This document shows, piece by piece, positions 54,742 through 64,000 of a DNA stretch of 64,000 nucleotides. The first letter of the stretch is position 1, and each line of letters starts with the position of its first letter. This stretch comes from Rhizopus sp. PT2906 (taxonomy: Eukaryota; Mucoromycota; Mucoromycetes; Mucorales; Rhizopodaceae). The notes under the pieces were generated by a model, which was given only the letters and a program-made list of their open reading frames with translations, was not told where the DNA came from and searched no databases. The stretch lies in assembly GCA_025529335.1 (NCBI GenBank), contig JAMYHX010000100.1:41745-105744 (forward strand), read 5' to 3'. Both the position numbers and the translations under genes were made by a program.

Positions 54742-56034
54742 CTAAAGCTTTTGGACTGCAACAGAATCTAGGCGATATACACTTTCTTTTGTTTCCAAGT
54801 CATGCCTGTAGTTTTTCAAGAATATGTCTAACTCTTCTTTAGTATTTATTCCTAAGAGTGGACCTATTATTTTCTGAACACTCTTTATTACTTCCAAGGC
54901 ATCCCAAATAAAAAGTTTTGCAGTATTCGTTCCAGAACCTAAACACAGGTTCAGTTATGGTTACGGAACATGTTTGTCTATGGACATACTTGTATCACAA
55001 AGCCTACATTCGGATTGGGTAATATTTATGCCATCAAACTTTGAGAGGATATTTTCTAGTTCAGCTCCCATACAGGCATTTTGTCCTTTTGCTTTACAAG
55101 TGTCTCTAACTAGCGTTTTCAAAGTTACAAAACCTTGTATTCAAAGGCTGATGTTTAAACTTACAAGCTGTTGAAATCAGATAGGATAAATTGGAGGGAT
55201 CCTTTGGCGTCTAAGCGAAGGAAGTGTTAGAATATATACTAATTGTTTAATCACAAGCACTTGCTTTAAAGCCAATTTCTGATATCTGTACCATGCCTCC
55301 CGGTTTAGTGACACGTATCAATTCTTTTATAGCCATTGGCCATTCGTCTTCACGAAGTGCAAGGACAAGAAATCTCATATGGACAAAGTCAAAAGTATTA
55401 TCCTCATATGGGAGCCCTTTGATTACGTTTCCTTTGCTAAAGGTAAATTGTTTTACGTCTACATTCTTGTATAAAATATTAACAATATCACAGCCATGGT
55501 AGGTACAATTAGGATATTCTTGTACCATGTCCTATCATATGAAAGAGTAAATACAATAGCCCATGAGCTTATATTATTACTTACCATAATCCATACACCA
55601 GATCCACATCCTACATCCAGTATGTTGATTCCCTTTTGAAAATCCAAAGTATCTGTTACGCTTGGTAACACGTTCCTGCAAAGGATAAAGACAATGATAA
55701 ACTGATGATGCAAAGCGAGCAAATGATGTGTTTACCCTTCGAATAGACTCTTGAAAGCATAGTGTTGCTATGAAGACAATTAGCTGTATAATCTATGCAT
55801 CAAAGTGTACACTCGTACTCCTGTAAGCCTCATCTGCTCTTCTTCATCCTTTGGTAGTCAATATGTAGATGATTCCTCCTTATGGAACTCTCGATTCGTA
55901 TTAGTCGTAGAATTCATGATAGTTGTATTCTCTTTGTAAGCAGTCATAGTATTACAAAAGGTATCTTCTTGGCTTATAATGTTTCTATCACTAATAGGCT
56001 GAGCTCTATGCGCCACAGGAAAACAGTTGCCCAT
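54742..56034 (-). pseudogene. SAM-dependent methyltransferase (copy 2), nonsense-bearing
   Basis: Exons: complement(54742..54938, 54990..55109, 55165..55210, 55265..55531, 55585..55675, 55736..55767, 55813..56034). Six of seven exon lengths equal those of copy 1; only exon 5 differs (46 against 40 nt). Motif I is INILDVGCGSGVWIM, arguably better preserved than copy 1. In exon 1 a TGA at 55858-55860 replaces the Trp codon found in copy 1 before LPK, and the fourth intron has a GC donor (GCAAGT). The N-terminus MGNCFP again has Gly2 and a Cys. Translation could restart only downstream of the TGA, without the N-terminal lipid site. I call it a young pseudogene, though readthrough cannot be excluded. 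Confidence 0.7.
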
Positions 56035-57307
56035 CGTTTATCAAGTAAGAACAAAAGAGGAGACAAAACTTACCTAAGAAATCACCTGCTTTGAAAGTGG
56101 CCAAAAAGTGTTGAACAAGATAAAAAAGTTCTGAATTCTCAAATGCTTTTTAAATCAATCAAAGTACTACAAGCTTTGATTTGGGTGCTACAAACCGTAC
56201 AATGCTTTCAATTGTAGACGAAAAGAAGATCAAATTTTTGTTGATATGGAGTTATACAATAAGTGGTACTATGCTTTTTGCTTTGATATAGAGAAACTAT
56301 ATTTTTCATCTATTTTAATAAAAACCTGAGTGCTTCTGCTAGAAGGTTGTGTGTATATTCATTTAGATCAGCCAAACGTTTTTACAAAGATCCCAAGCTC
56401 AGACCGTCATCGTTTCTTGAGAAGAAGTATAAGCAACTCCTTTTCGATTACATTGATGAAAATCCTCCAACTATTTAGGTAGCAGGGTAATTGATAGCTT
56501 AATGTAATTTATATACTAAGCAAGCCAAATTCCATACTGTGGAAACAAATAACGAGAAGAAAATTCAACAAGGGCATGATTGAGTCAAAACTTAGTAGCA
56601 AACTCACTTGGGCTTTACAACAAACAGTGCCTTTTCAAATATATTAGCCTTTAGTATTAATTTGAAATGAAGTATGGCTTGGTCAAAGAAAAGAACTCTG
56701 GTAATAATTACGGTGCCTACAATTAAAGTTGAAACAGGTTCGACTTTGAGTGCCATTTCTACCTCTAGTTTAATTAACGTCAGTAAGAATTCCTAAGAGT
56801 ATGAAGAAAAGGACATTTGGCAGTTGAAGCTAATAGTGACAAGGCACCATTTGGGTGCTTTGTAGGCTACTGTTAAATAAAGTGGAATTATCTTGTTAAG
56901 AAAGACACACTATAAAAGTAACGACCACAAAATAGGTCATTCTTTTATAACTCATCATGGTTGATCATTATTGATCCTGATTAATTCAAATAGTACTCCT
57001 TTTTTCATGTCTTTATATTAAAGATGCTATACATACATCTGTATTTCTAATTCATTATTATTGTGACTATATCACAGATACTTCCATTTGTGGTGTTTGT
57101 ATTGGTTGTATTCGGTCACTACGACGCATGGCAACCTTTAAATTAGTGCATTGCACTAATATTAGTGCCATTTTCCAAAGCCAATACTTTTTCCACCTTT
57201 AGTACAGTTTTTTCTAAAAGTAATGTCGCATAATTCGAAAATTTATAATACAAAATATACAAAATACAACACCTTGGAACGACGTTACTTTCTAGAAATA
57301 GCGTAGA
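56035..57307. other. Intergenic with a transposase HTH relic
   Basis: About 1.27 kb. On the plus strand at about 56370-56485 the translation RFYKDPKLRPSSFLEKKYKQ followed by FDYIDENPPTI matches the spacing of the IS630-like helix region at 30.5-30.65 kb (DENPSAV), so a degraded fragment is likely. Nothing else seen. Confidence 0.35.
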
Positions 57308-57994
57308 ATGAATGAAGCTGAATATGGAAACCTTGAAAAAAAATATGATCTTTTATTGATGGGTGAAATTCTCGATGACAAGAATGAAGTAATAGATATT
57401 GAGCTATCGTCCATTGAAATCAAACCTGCGTGTGTTGCTGATGACATTGAGCAAGTACAGTTTAACAAAAATGTCTCCTATATCAGTACCTTATATATGG
57501 TGGTGAAAATAGAGACACAGACGACATGAAAGATAGTGTTAGTAGTGAGAGTAGCGGCTGTAGTAATAAGAACAACAGCATCAGTTACAACCAAGATAGC
57601 GAGCATACAATATCTATGGATATTGTTGGTCTAAACGCTTTCTTCTATGATGTATATCAGTACGAAGACGTGATTGTGGCTGTGAAGGAAAAAGAAAAGG
57701 AATTGTTCCTACCAGCTGATGAGGATGACTTTGGGGAGTTCATAATGGGTATAGCTAGGATCAGTTACTCTACTATGTTGTGAATATTCAAAGAACTGGA
57801 TCTTGACAGAATGGTTTTTAACTCTTATGTTTTATGAGAAATTCATCACCAACGCTTACAAGAATTTGAAAAAAGCGTCGAAAAAATATAAAAGAAGAAT
57901 TTCTAAGAGAAAAAGTAGGTTGCTTGATTCTGACGAAACAACATTACCATTTAATAATATTCCATTGCAAACATTCTACACTTCAAAGCGCTGA
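57308..57994 (+). pseudogene. Three short open frames, possible remains of one gene
   Basis: Frames 57308-57529, 57526-57783 and 57803-57994 follow one another on the plus strand. The first two are acidic (LLMGEILDDKNEVIDIELSS and FLPADEDDFGEFIMG), the third very basic (NLKKASKKYKRRISKRKSR). I could not join them by clear splice sites. Their neighbours are decayed mobile genes. I recognise no domain. They could be the exons of one small chromatin-like protein or chance frames. Confidence 0.25.
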
Positions 57995-58102
57995 TTTTTT
58001 TTAAACAAATAAAATGGGTGGAGACAGTAGTGTATTTCAAGGTGTCAAAAAAGAAACAGCAAAAATGAACGAACTTGATCGAATATAGAAAGAGCATTAG
58101 AC

Positions 58103-59375
58103 CTAAATGGTCCAATTGCTTGTAGTATGGCGTGAAAAGTCACAGAGATCCATAAGTTCATCTACAATGGGCTTTAAAAAGGAATCGATATCCTTTGACT
58201 TGCGTGGTCCAGGAATAACACTGAGATGGAATGTGAATTCTTCTGTGTATCGATGTGACGAGAAAGATTAGGGTGCCATAAAAACAACATACAGCAAAAT
58301 ATAGTATTTACCGGGATGAGGGATCAATGTTGACGATACTACAGTGGATAGTTTTCATTGTTCTTTTGCCTTTCCTCTGGGTTGTAGTCGTCAACGAAGA
58401 GAGCCAATGTAATATCCAAATCATTATCGAAGAGGTTTTGTTGCTTTAGAGACTTATATATGTCACCATCAAATATATCTTGATACACGTTATTTTTTGC
58501 TTCACGATTGGATTGATACAAGAGCATACTTCTGGTTTCTTCATTGGATAGCATATTTGAAAGATAACCAACAATAGAAATTATCTTCATGGTTGATACT
58601 GGCTGTAGGCTCTCTTCTGGTTTGTATTGATCTTCACCACAATAGTTACAGGTGTCATCGTTTTCATCATTCAATTTGAACATTTTACAGCCATTTTTGC
58701 AGATATCATATGTATGGCCGTGAATAGGTAAAGTATTTCTCATTAAACCATCGACAGTATCAGGGGGAAAGAATACGATCATCCGTTGCTCTACGAGGAG
58801 AAAAAAAAGAAATTAATGAAAGGTATAAATGATAATATTTTATGTATATGCTATACCTAATTTTTCGTTATCACGAATTACAGTGCTCACAAATCCTACG
58901 ACTTTTCTATGCAGTTCGCGGGATGCACCATATGAATTCATAATATTGTTTAAAGAGATACTTAGATTCTCAACAAGGTTGAACGTATTTTCATCGATAG
59001 TTTTATCTGATATAAATGGGCTCTACCATAAGCAGGATCAGTTTGATAGGAGGATTTATAACTTTTATGATTTTCTAAGTGTAAGTGTTAGTTTATAAAT
59101 CAAATTCAAACAGTCAAATGTTATTTACCTTTAGTATTTGTAGATGATACATTGTTATCAATTTCCATAGCATTAACTTGCGTTTCAAGGTCGTTGATTT
59201 CAACTTCATTAATTGTGCTTGACGATGATGCATGTACTGCTCTATGCCCAACTAATTCTTGCAGAGTTTTCACTCTTACACCTCAAGCACACTTATAGGT
59301 TGATGATTTGTTTAATCTGACTATCTTGTTGGGACGAGAGGCGGCAGAAGAAAAGGTACTGGTGTTGTTGTTCAT
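58103..59375 (-). pseudogene. CACTA/Plavaka-like transposase, N-terminal part (broken)
   Basis: From the ATG at 59375 the frame meets a TGA at 59283-59285. Further exons follow leftwards: one ending VVGFVSTVIRDNEKL (near 58858), one from about 58790 with YDICKNGCKMFKL and DTCNYCGE (the Cys pairs typical of this transposase family before its catalytic domain), then the IISIVGYLSNMLSNEET block and YKSLKQQNLFDNDLDITLAL. After 58339 a further block gives SVIPGPRKSKDIDSFLKPI, matching the GPxxP..FL.P motif of Tnp2-like proteins, then a stop at 58103. The C-terminal catalytic half is missing. Confidence 0.6.
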
Positions 59376-59485
59376 GATGGTTTGATAACAATAGCTAAAT
59401 GAATTGAAGTAAGCCTTTTTATATCTTTTTTTCTTTAAAATTATCTAAAATCGCGTTTACGTCTACCAAAAGCTTGCACAGGATG

Positions 59486-59508
59486 TTTTTTTTTTTTTTT
59501 TTTTTTTT
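59486..59508. repeat. Run of 23 T
   Basis: A homopolymer upstream of the transposase relic. It could be the poly(A) of a retro-inserted minus-strand RNA, or simply a slippage tract. The exact length may be unreliable in assemblies. Confidence 0.7.
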
Positions 59509-59841
59509 AATTTTCTTTTAGCTTTTGGATGAAAATTAATAGGATAATCAACCGACAAATTCCTATTACTGGGATAGCATTTTTCTAGATTTGTCATTAC
59601 TTATCATCTCTATCAACAAACTTTCTAGTTTTTTCTTTTTCCACAGACAACCCCAGCTTATTTAAAAAGTATTTAAGGCAAGTTAAAGTTCTCTTCTTTA
59701 TTACCTTTTACGCTGTTAAATTACAATTGCAAATGAACAACAACAACAACAACACTAGCAACAACGTTAACAATGTGTAAGAAAACATTACTATGACCAA
59801 CGTTATGCACCTGGCAGCCACTGTTATGCAGAGCAGTATTA

Positions 59842-60644
59842 ATGCCCTTTACAAGTGAGACTACGACAATTCAAGAAGCAATGAACAATAATGTCACTTT
59901 ACCGAACTTCTCTTCTTCAAACACTGCAAACAGTAGGTTTACTGTAAAAAATGACAGTTACTTAGTCGCTTGTATACTGATTAGAATATTGTCATTGCTT
60001 TGTAGTGAATAACCAACAGCTGCCATTAGAAGAAAGAGTAAGAATGTTGACTTCTAACAGAAACATACTTGGAAGAAGAGATATTAAAAGCAGTAAAGAC
60101 GCAGCCATGGCCGCTAGAAATCGTCTTCTTACGCCAAACACAGGAAATGGAAGAAGCAATAATACAGCTAAAAAGGTATCTTTTAATGATCGACTTTTTG
60201 CACTAATCGACAGACTGTATTTTGAAGAAAACCAACAACTTCCTGACACAAAGTTCAGAAAAAAAAAGAGGCTGTTTTACAATTACGAGAGCTTGCAAGG
60301 GACATATGTTGAAAAATGATGGTTTCCACGATGGAATGAGTTGGAGTGATCTATCCAGTGACCAACGAACATACTATGCCATGATGCTAGAGCAATATGC
60401 CAAGGACAAGGGCTGGAACATTTACAGATGCGTCAGATTGTGAACTGCTAAAGGATTGTTATCGGATAGATGTAGAACAAGAAAGCAAGCTAATAAGAAG
60501 ACCCACGATGAGGTAGTAATAATTATTTTTATAAAAAATACTTGGAGTGTTACATATTGTTTTTTCTTTAATGGATAGAATAAGAATGAAGACAGTAGCT
60601 CTGATACGGAGGATATGGAAGGCGTTTATGGTGATAATAATTAG
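59842..60644 (+). pseudogene. Decayed gene of unknown family, probably mobile-element linked
   Basis: The ATG at 59842 opens an exon ending near 59931 (donor GTAGGT). The next exon starts at about 60006 (NNQQLPLEERVRMLTSNRN). The frame shifts in an A run near 60260. It then reads KEAVLQLRELARDIC, a TGA (60310-60312), KNDGFHDGMSWSDLSSDQ and YYAMMLEQYAKDKGW, a second TGA (60441-60443), then RCRTRKQANKK, and ends after an intron with an acidic exon (stop 60642-60644). The conserved look of the GFHDGMSWSDLS block suggests a family present in many copies in such genomes, but I cannot name it. Confidence 0.4.
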
Positions 60645-61085
60645 GAATAATCCTGATGATCATGGTCTAGTGCCTTCCACTTCTATGGTTATGACCTATT
60701 AGTCGTAAATTTCATATTTACGGTTTTTGACAAAGAACCGTAGAAATCCTATTTTTATTTTCAGTAATAAAGTTCCATAGAATTCAATATAAGCAAGGGT
60801 ACTCTTCTCGTCTTTTCTTTCTTTCTTTCTCATTCTCTTATTTCAAATGAAGTACTTGGAATCTGTAATTTTACAATTAGAATCAACAAGACATGAATTA
60901 TTTTGTTTATAAACAATAAAACTATTTGAATAAAGTTGTTTCTTTCTCTTTATGTCGTTTACTAACTCTTCTTTATGCTTAGAACCTTGCTGGTCTCGTT
61001 TCAAGTAAATGACAATAGTTGAATTACTTTGTGGTAAACAATACACTAATTACTGACTTGGCTAACTTTCTTTTTCTTTTAAATA
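60645..61085. other. Intergenic, no gene seen
   Basis: About 440 bp of AT-rich DNA with a CTTT run near 60810-60830. Confidence 0.4.
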
Positions 61086-63096
61086 GACTTGAAAGCTTCA
61101 GGATCTATCCTGAAGTCCATCGAAGCTTTGTAGAGCTTGTCCTTCTGCCCGCCTACCACCAGACATTTGATACAAGCGTTGTTCCAGTTCCGTTGTCTTT
61201 CGAAGCTGCCGCTTAATATGGCCTGAACAAGTCGGTTCCCATGCGTCGTGCTGAAGCTGATCGACTTATACAAGAAATGAGGGGCGTTCTAGATGAAAAT
61301 GAAGTCCTTGGTGACCTCTTTGGTGGCTTCTTCTTTGTTTCTTGGACCTACGGTGTTAAGGTCAGGTTCGGTACGAATGGAACGTACCAAGATGCTCTTG
61401 GTGACTTTGGCTTTGAGTGGGACCAAGTCAACGCGCGCAACCTCTTCCTGGAAGTCGGCGTGAACTTTTCGGCACCGATGGCTGAGCTTACGGGCCTTTG
61501 GCACACAGGTGGTGGGCCTTCCTTTGACAACATTCTGGACCAGGTACTTGAGGCGGACGTGCCTCGTAATGCGTCTAGTTACCGTCACGATGTGTTCGCC
61601 GATTTCAAGGATCTTGGTGGATTCAAGTTTTCTACAAAACGAGGACGTATTCATATGGTTCAGGCGTATGGCCACTGGAAGGCCCCATTCTTCAACCGAA
61701 GTTGGAAAACGAATCGGCACTCCTTCGAGTTCAAGGCGATTGATGTCCTCCGTGGCAAGGACGGGTACGTCAAGTCAGTCGTAAGTTGGACCAATACAAC
61801 ACTTTTCTTTAATTAAATTTGTTTTCATAGACCAAGATGCGGGACTTAATGTCCAAGATGAAGACCGAATCTTTTGGAGTCCGTTTGGAGTGTGGGTTTG
61901 TCGCGTCTGACTGGGACAAAGTGTTTCCCTCCTTGTTGGAGAAGTGCGGGTAAGATAGTATGGGTATATCTTGTTTCTGTGTATTTATCTAATACAAATT
62001 ACGCTTAGGGGTACGGAGCTTCAATCATGCATTCAGTGGCATTCGTCACGCGTGGTTTGGAGTTTAGTCCTCGATAGACTAAACGCCTTGGTGGTTGTCG
62101 CTGACAGCATGGGTTCTCGTAAGGAACTACTGCACAATGCCTCAAACTTGAGGGGCTTTGCTTTTGTTGGGTATCTGATGTCATCCATTTGTCAGAGGCC
62201 CAATGACTGGAGGCATCTTACTCCATTAAAGGACAGGCTCAAGGAGTTCTCTTGTCCTCAGTCCAGCTTGCTCTTCGTTCCTGGGCTCTTCAAGCTTACA
62301 GATGATCAGAGGTATTGGCAATGCACGGCAAACTTGAAGCAATATTTTACAAGGCTGTATGATGATAAGATTGCATCTAAGTTTGTCGATGATGTAATTG
62401 TCAGGCCTTCCTTCGTTCCTGCGGTTGCTGGTGTCGATGAATGTTTCGCTCATTGTAATTTCACCACTTCGGTATACGGTCCTTTGATTGAAGGCAATGT
62501 GTGCAAGTTCTTTTGGGACGCGGTCACTCTCTTTAAGGTCTATGGCCTATCAACTGACTGTGTGGCACCTTTTGTGGAACTTTTACTTACGGAACTTCTT
62601 TCAAAGGCTGTCAAGCTTAAAAAATATACACAAGATACTGACAGGGCTGATCAAGTCTATCAGCTTGGCCACAGGTTTTTCTCTAGGGTCAGTAATTTAA
62701 ACACATATTTGAAGGTAATAACATACTCTAGAGGCTGTTATGTTGATAATACTAAAAATAACTGTGTAGCCCGATGGCTTCCGTATATGCCCCAGCAGAG
62801 GCTACGAAAAATTTGGCATTGAAAAATATCTGGTCCCTTCCTTTCAAAATATAAAGAACGATCCAGAGGCAGCAGCAGTGGTAATTAAAACAAGATACTG
62901 CTGGAGAAATTACGAAACCCGGGCTGCGTACGTAACGCTCTGTATTATTCATCCAGAACTGGAGGCAGATTTGGAGAAATTCCGAGATGAAGTTCTTGAT
63001 TACATGTATGCAAATTACGAATTTATGCCTCGAATGGCCAAAGATATTATATGGCGTGTTAAACATGGCTACGAAATTGTCCGGCTACGCAAGTGA
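61086..63096 (+). pseudogene. Large GC-richer gene of unknown family, broken
   Basis: A coding frame runs from about 61086 (RIYPEVHRSFVELVLLPAYH) through a TAA near 61214, then is open from 61217 to the donor at 61781. Exons 61831..61949 and 62009 to about 62690 join in frame (KCGGTELQSCIQWHSS). They read FGGFFFVSWTYGVKVRFG, LGGFKFSTKRGRIHMVQAYG and FDNILDQVLEADVPRN. After 62690 the frame cannot be carried on cleanly; a last block YEKFGIEKYLVPSFQNIKND to the stop at 63096 belongs to the same protein in another frame. G and C are visibly richer than in host genes, so codon use differs. I recognise no domain. A mobile-element or expanded accessory family is likely. Confidence 0.45.
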
Positions 63097-63401
63097 ATTA
63101 GGCTATATGGTTATGTAGTTTTTTAGGATTTTATTATATGGTTTCGGATTATAGATTTTTTTATTTATTTTATGTTTATGATTTTTATTATGTAGTTCAG
63201 CTTTATTGTTTTTAGCAGAATACAGATGAAAATGCGGTATCAGTTAAGAAGAATAAAGGTAAGAATTAGAGAGATAATTATTCATAATTAAGTAAATTAA
63301 ATTTAGTTAAACAATATTTTTAAATAAAAGTTTGTTTTGTATTAGAAAATATTAAAAGAGACAGCACCGTTGCGGCAGAGGTTGAGGTTAGAAGGAGAGA
63401 T
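63097..63401. other. AT-rich spacer
   Basis: About 300 bp, very T- and A-rich, ending abruptly at the G-rich array. No gene seen. Confidence 0.5.
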
Positions 63402-63972
63402 GTAGCGGTTGTGGTTGTGGTTGCGGTTGCGGTTGCGGTTGCGGTTGCGGTTGAGGTTGAGGTTGCGGTTGCGGTTGAGGATAGGACACCTGTGTGGTTG
63501 CGGTTGCGGTTGCGGTTGAGGTTGAGGTTGAGGTTGAGGTTGAGGTTGAGGTTGCGGTTGAGGTTGAGGTTGAGGTTGAGGTTGAGGTTGAGGTTGAGGT
63601 TGAGGTTGAGGTTGAGGTTGAGGTTGCGGTTGAGGTTGAGGTTGAGGATGAGGTTGAGGTTGCGGTTGCGGTTGAGGTTGAGGTTGAGGTTGAGGTTGAG
63701 GTTGAGGTTGAGGTTGCGGTTGCGGTTGAGGTTGAGGTTGAGGATTGAGGTTGAGGTTGAGGATGAGGTTGAGGTTGCGGTTGCGGTTGAGGTTGAAGGT
63801 TGAGGTTGAGGTTGAAGGTTGAGGTTGAGGATGAGGTTGAGGTTGAGGTTGAGGTTGAGGTTGAGGTTGAGGTTGAGGTTGAAGGTTGAGGTTGAGGTTG
63901 AGGTTGAGGTTGAAGGTTGAGGTTGAGGTTGAGGTTGAGGTTGAGGTTGAGGTTGAGGTTGAGGTTGAGGAT
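63402..63972 (+). repeat. G-rich hexamer array (TTGAGG with TTGCGG variants)
   Basis: About 570 bp of GGTTGA units with frequent GGTTGC and a few GGATGA or GAAGGTTGA variants. Variants cluster: TTGCGG dominates at 63413-63520, pure TTGAGG from 63830 onward. Every frame of both strands is open (giving artefactual Gln-Pro, Ser-Thr, Leu-Asn, Leu-Arg or Val-Glu repeats). The last 28 bases of the window are non-repeat, so the array ends before the edge. The plus strand can form G-quadruplexes. Confidence 0.9.
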
Positions 63973-64000
63973 GAAACGCATGTAAGAAAAGGATGAAACG

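Noticed and set aside
63402..63972. Telomere
   Set aside because: The unit is TTGAGG, not TTAGGG, variants are frequent, and non-repeat sequence follows before the window edge.
63388..63981. Long open frames with Ser-Thr, Gln-Pro or Leu-Arg repeats
   Set aside because: They are translations of the TTGAGG hexamer array, open in every frame on both strands, with no start context or flanking coding sequence.
1..64000. CRISPR array, tRNA or rRNA genes
   Set aside because: No regularly spaced direct repeats with unique spacers, no cloverleaf with CCA-end context and no rRNA-like conserved blocks were seen on reading both strands.

Overview
The window looks like nuclear DNA of an early-diverging filamentous fungus, most likely Mucoromycota (Mucorales-type). 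The evidence is an AT-rich sequence, many short GT-AG introns (mostly 45-80 nt), a fungal housekeeping gene set (TAN1, Erj5, Arp9, Rtp1, PSP1, Mtf2-like, Rad16) and a Fanzor-type gene beside DDE transposases. No prokaryotic feature is visible. I rebuilt exon structures by hand; each multi-exon model given with a join keeps frame from start to stop.

Layout. 1-11 kb: a lysine-rich tail-anchored protein, a Ser/Thr-rich membrane protein, TAN1 (tRNA ac4C), a Pro/Gln-rich protein, an ethanolamine kinase, a J-protein, a GPC1-type glycerophosphocholine acyltransferase and a TPR-RS repeat protein. 11.2-14.4 kb: a decayed mobile locus in which the N-terminal half of a Mutator-like (MULE) transposase runs straight into a Fanzor (eukaryotic TnpB-like, RNA-guided nuclease) gene. 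15.6-28.5 kb: a Tea4/Bud14-like SH3 polarity protein, an OCRL/INPP5B-type inositol 5-phosphatase, Arp9, Erj5 and a C2H2 factor. 29-31.9 kb: fragments of Tc1/IS630-like transposases, one abutting a second Fanzor-like C-terminus. 32-49.4 kb: dense housekeeping genes (Rtp1/TANGO6, PSP1-domain protein, RPL3, V-ATPase subunit G, a large unknown protein, long-chain acyl-CoA synthetase, RAD16, Mtf2-like). Several of these carry micro-exons of 3-12 nt.

49.5-64 kb is accessory: a broken kinase-like gene, a small Mediator-like gene, a tandem pair of methyltransferase genes of which one is dying, a CACTA/Plavaka-like transposase relic, other decayed genes, and a G-rich hexamer array (TTGAGG type) near the right edge.

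The best candidate for something unusual is the MULE-Fanzor locus at 11.2-14.4 kb. Its Fanzor introns and RuvC residues are preserved, but it carries nonsense codons. Across all mobile or duplicated genes here the internal stops are almost all TGA, whereas ordinary genes end mostly in TAA. This fits C-to-T decay.
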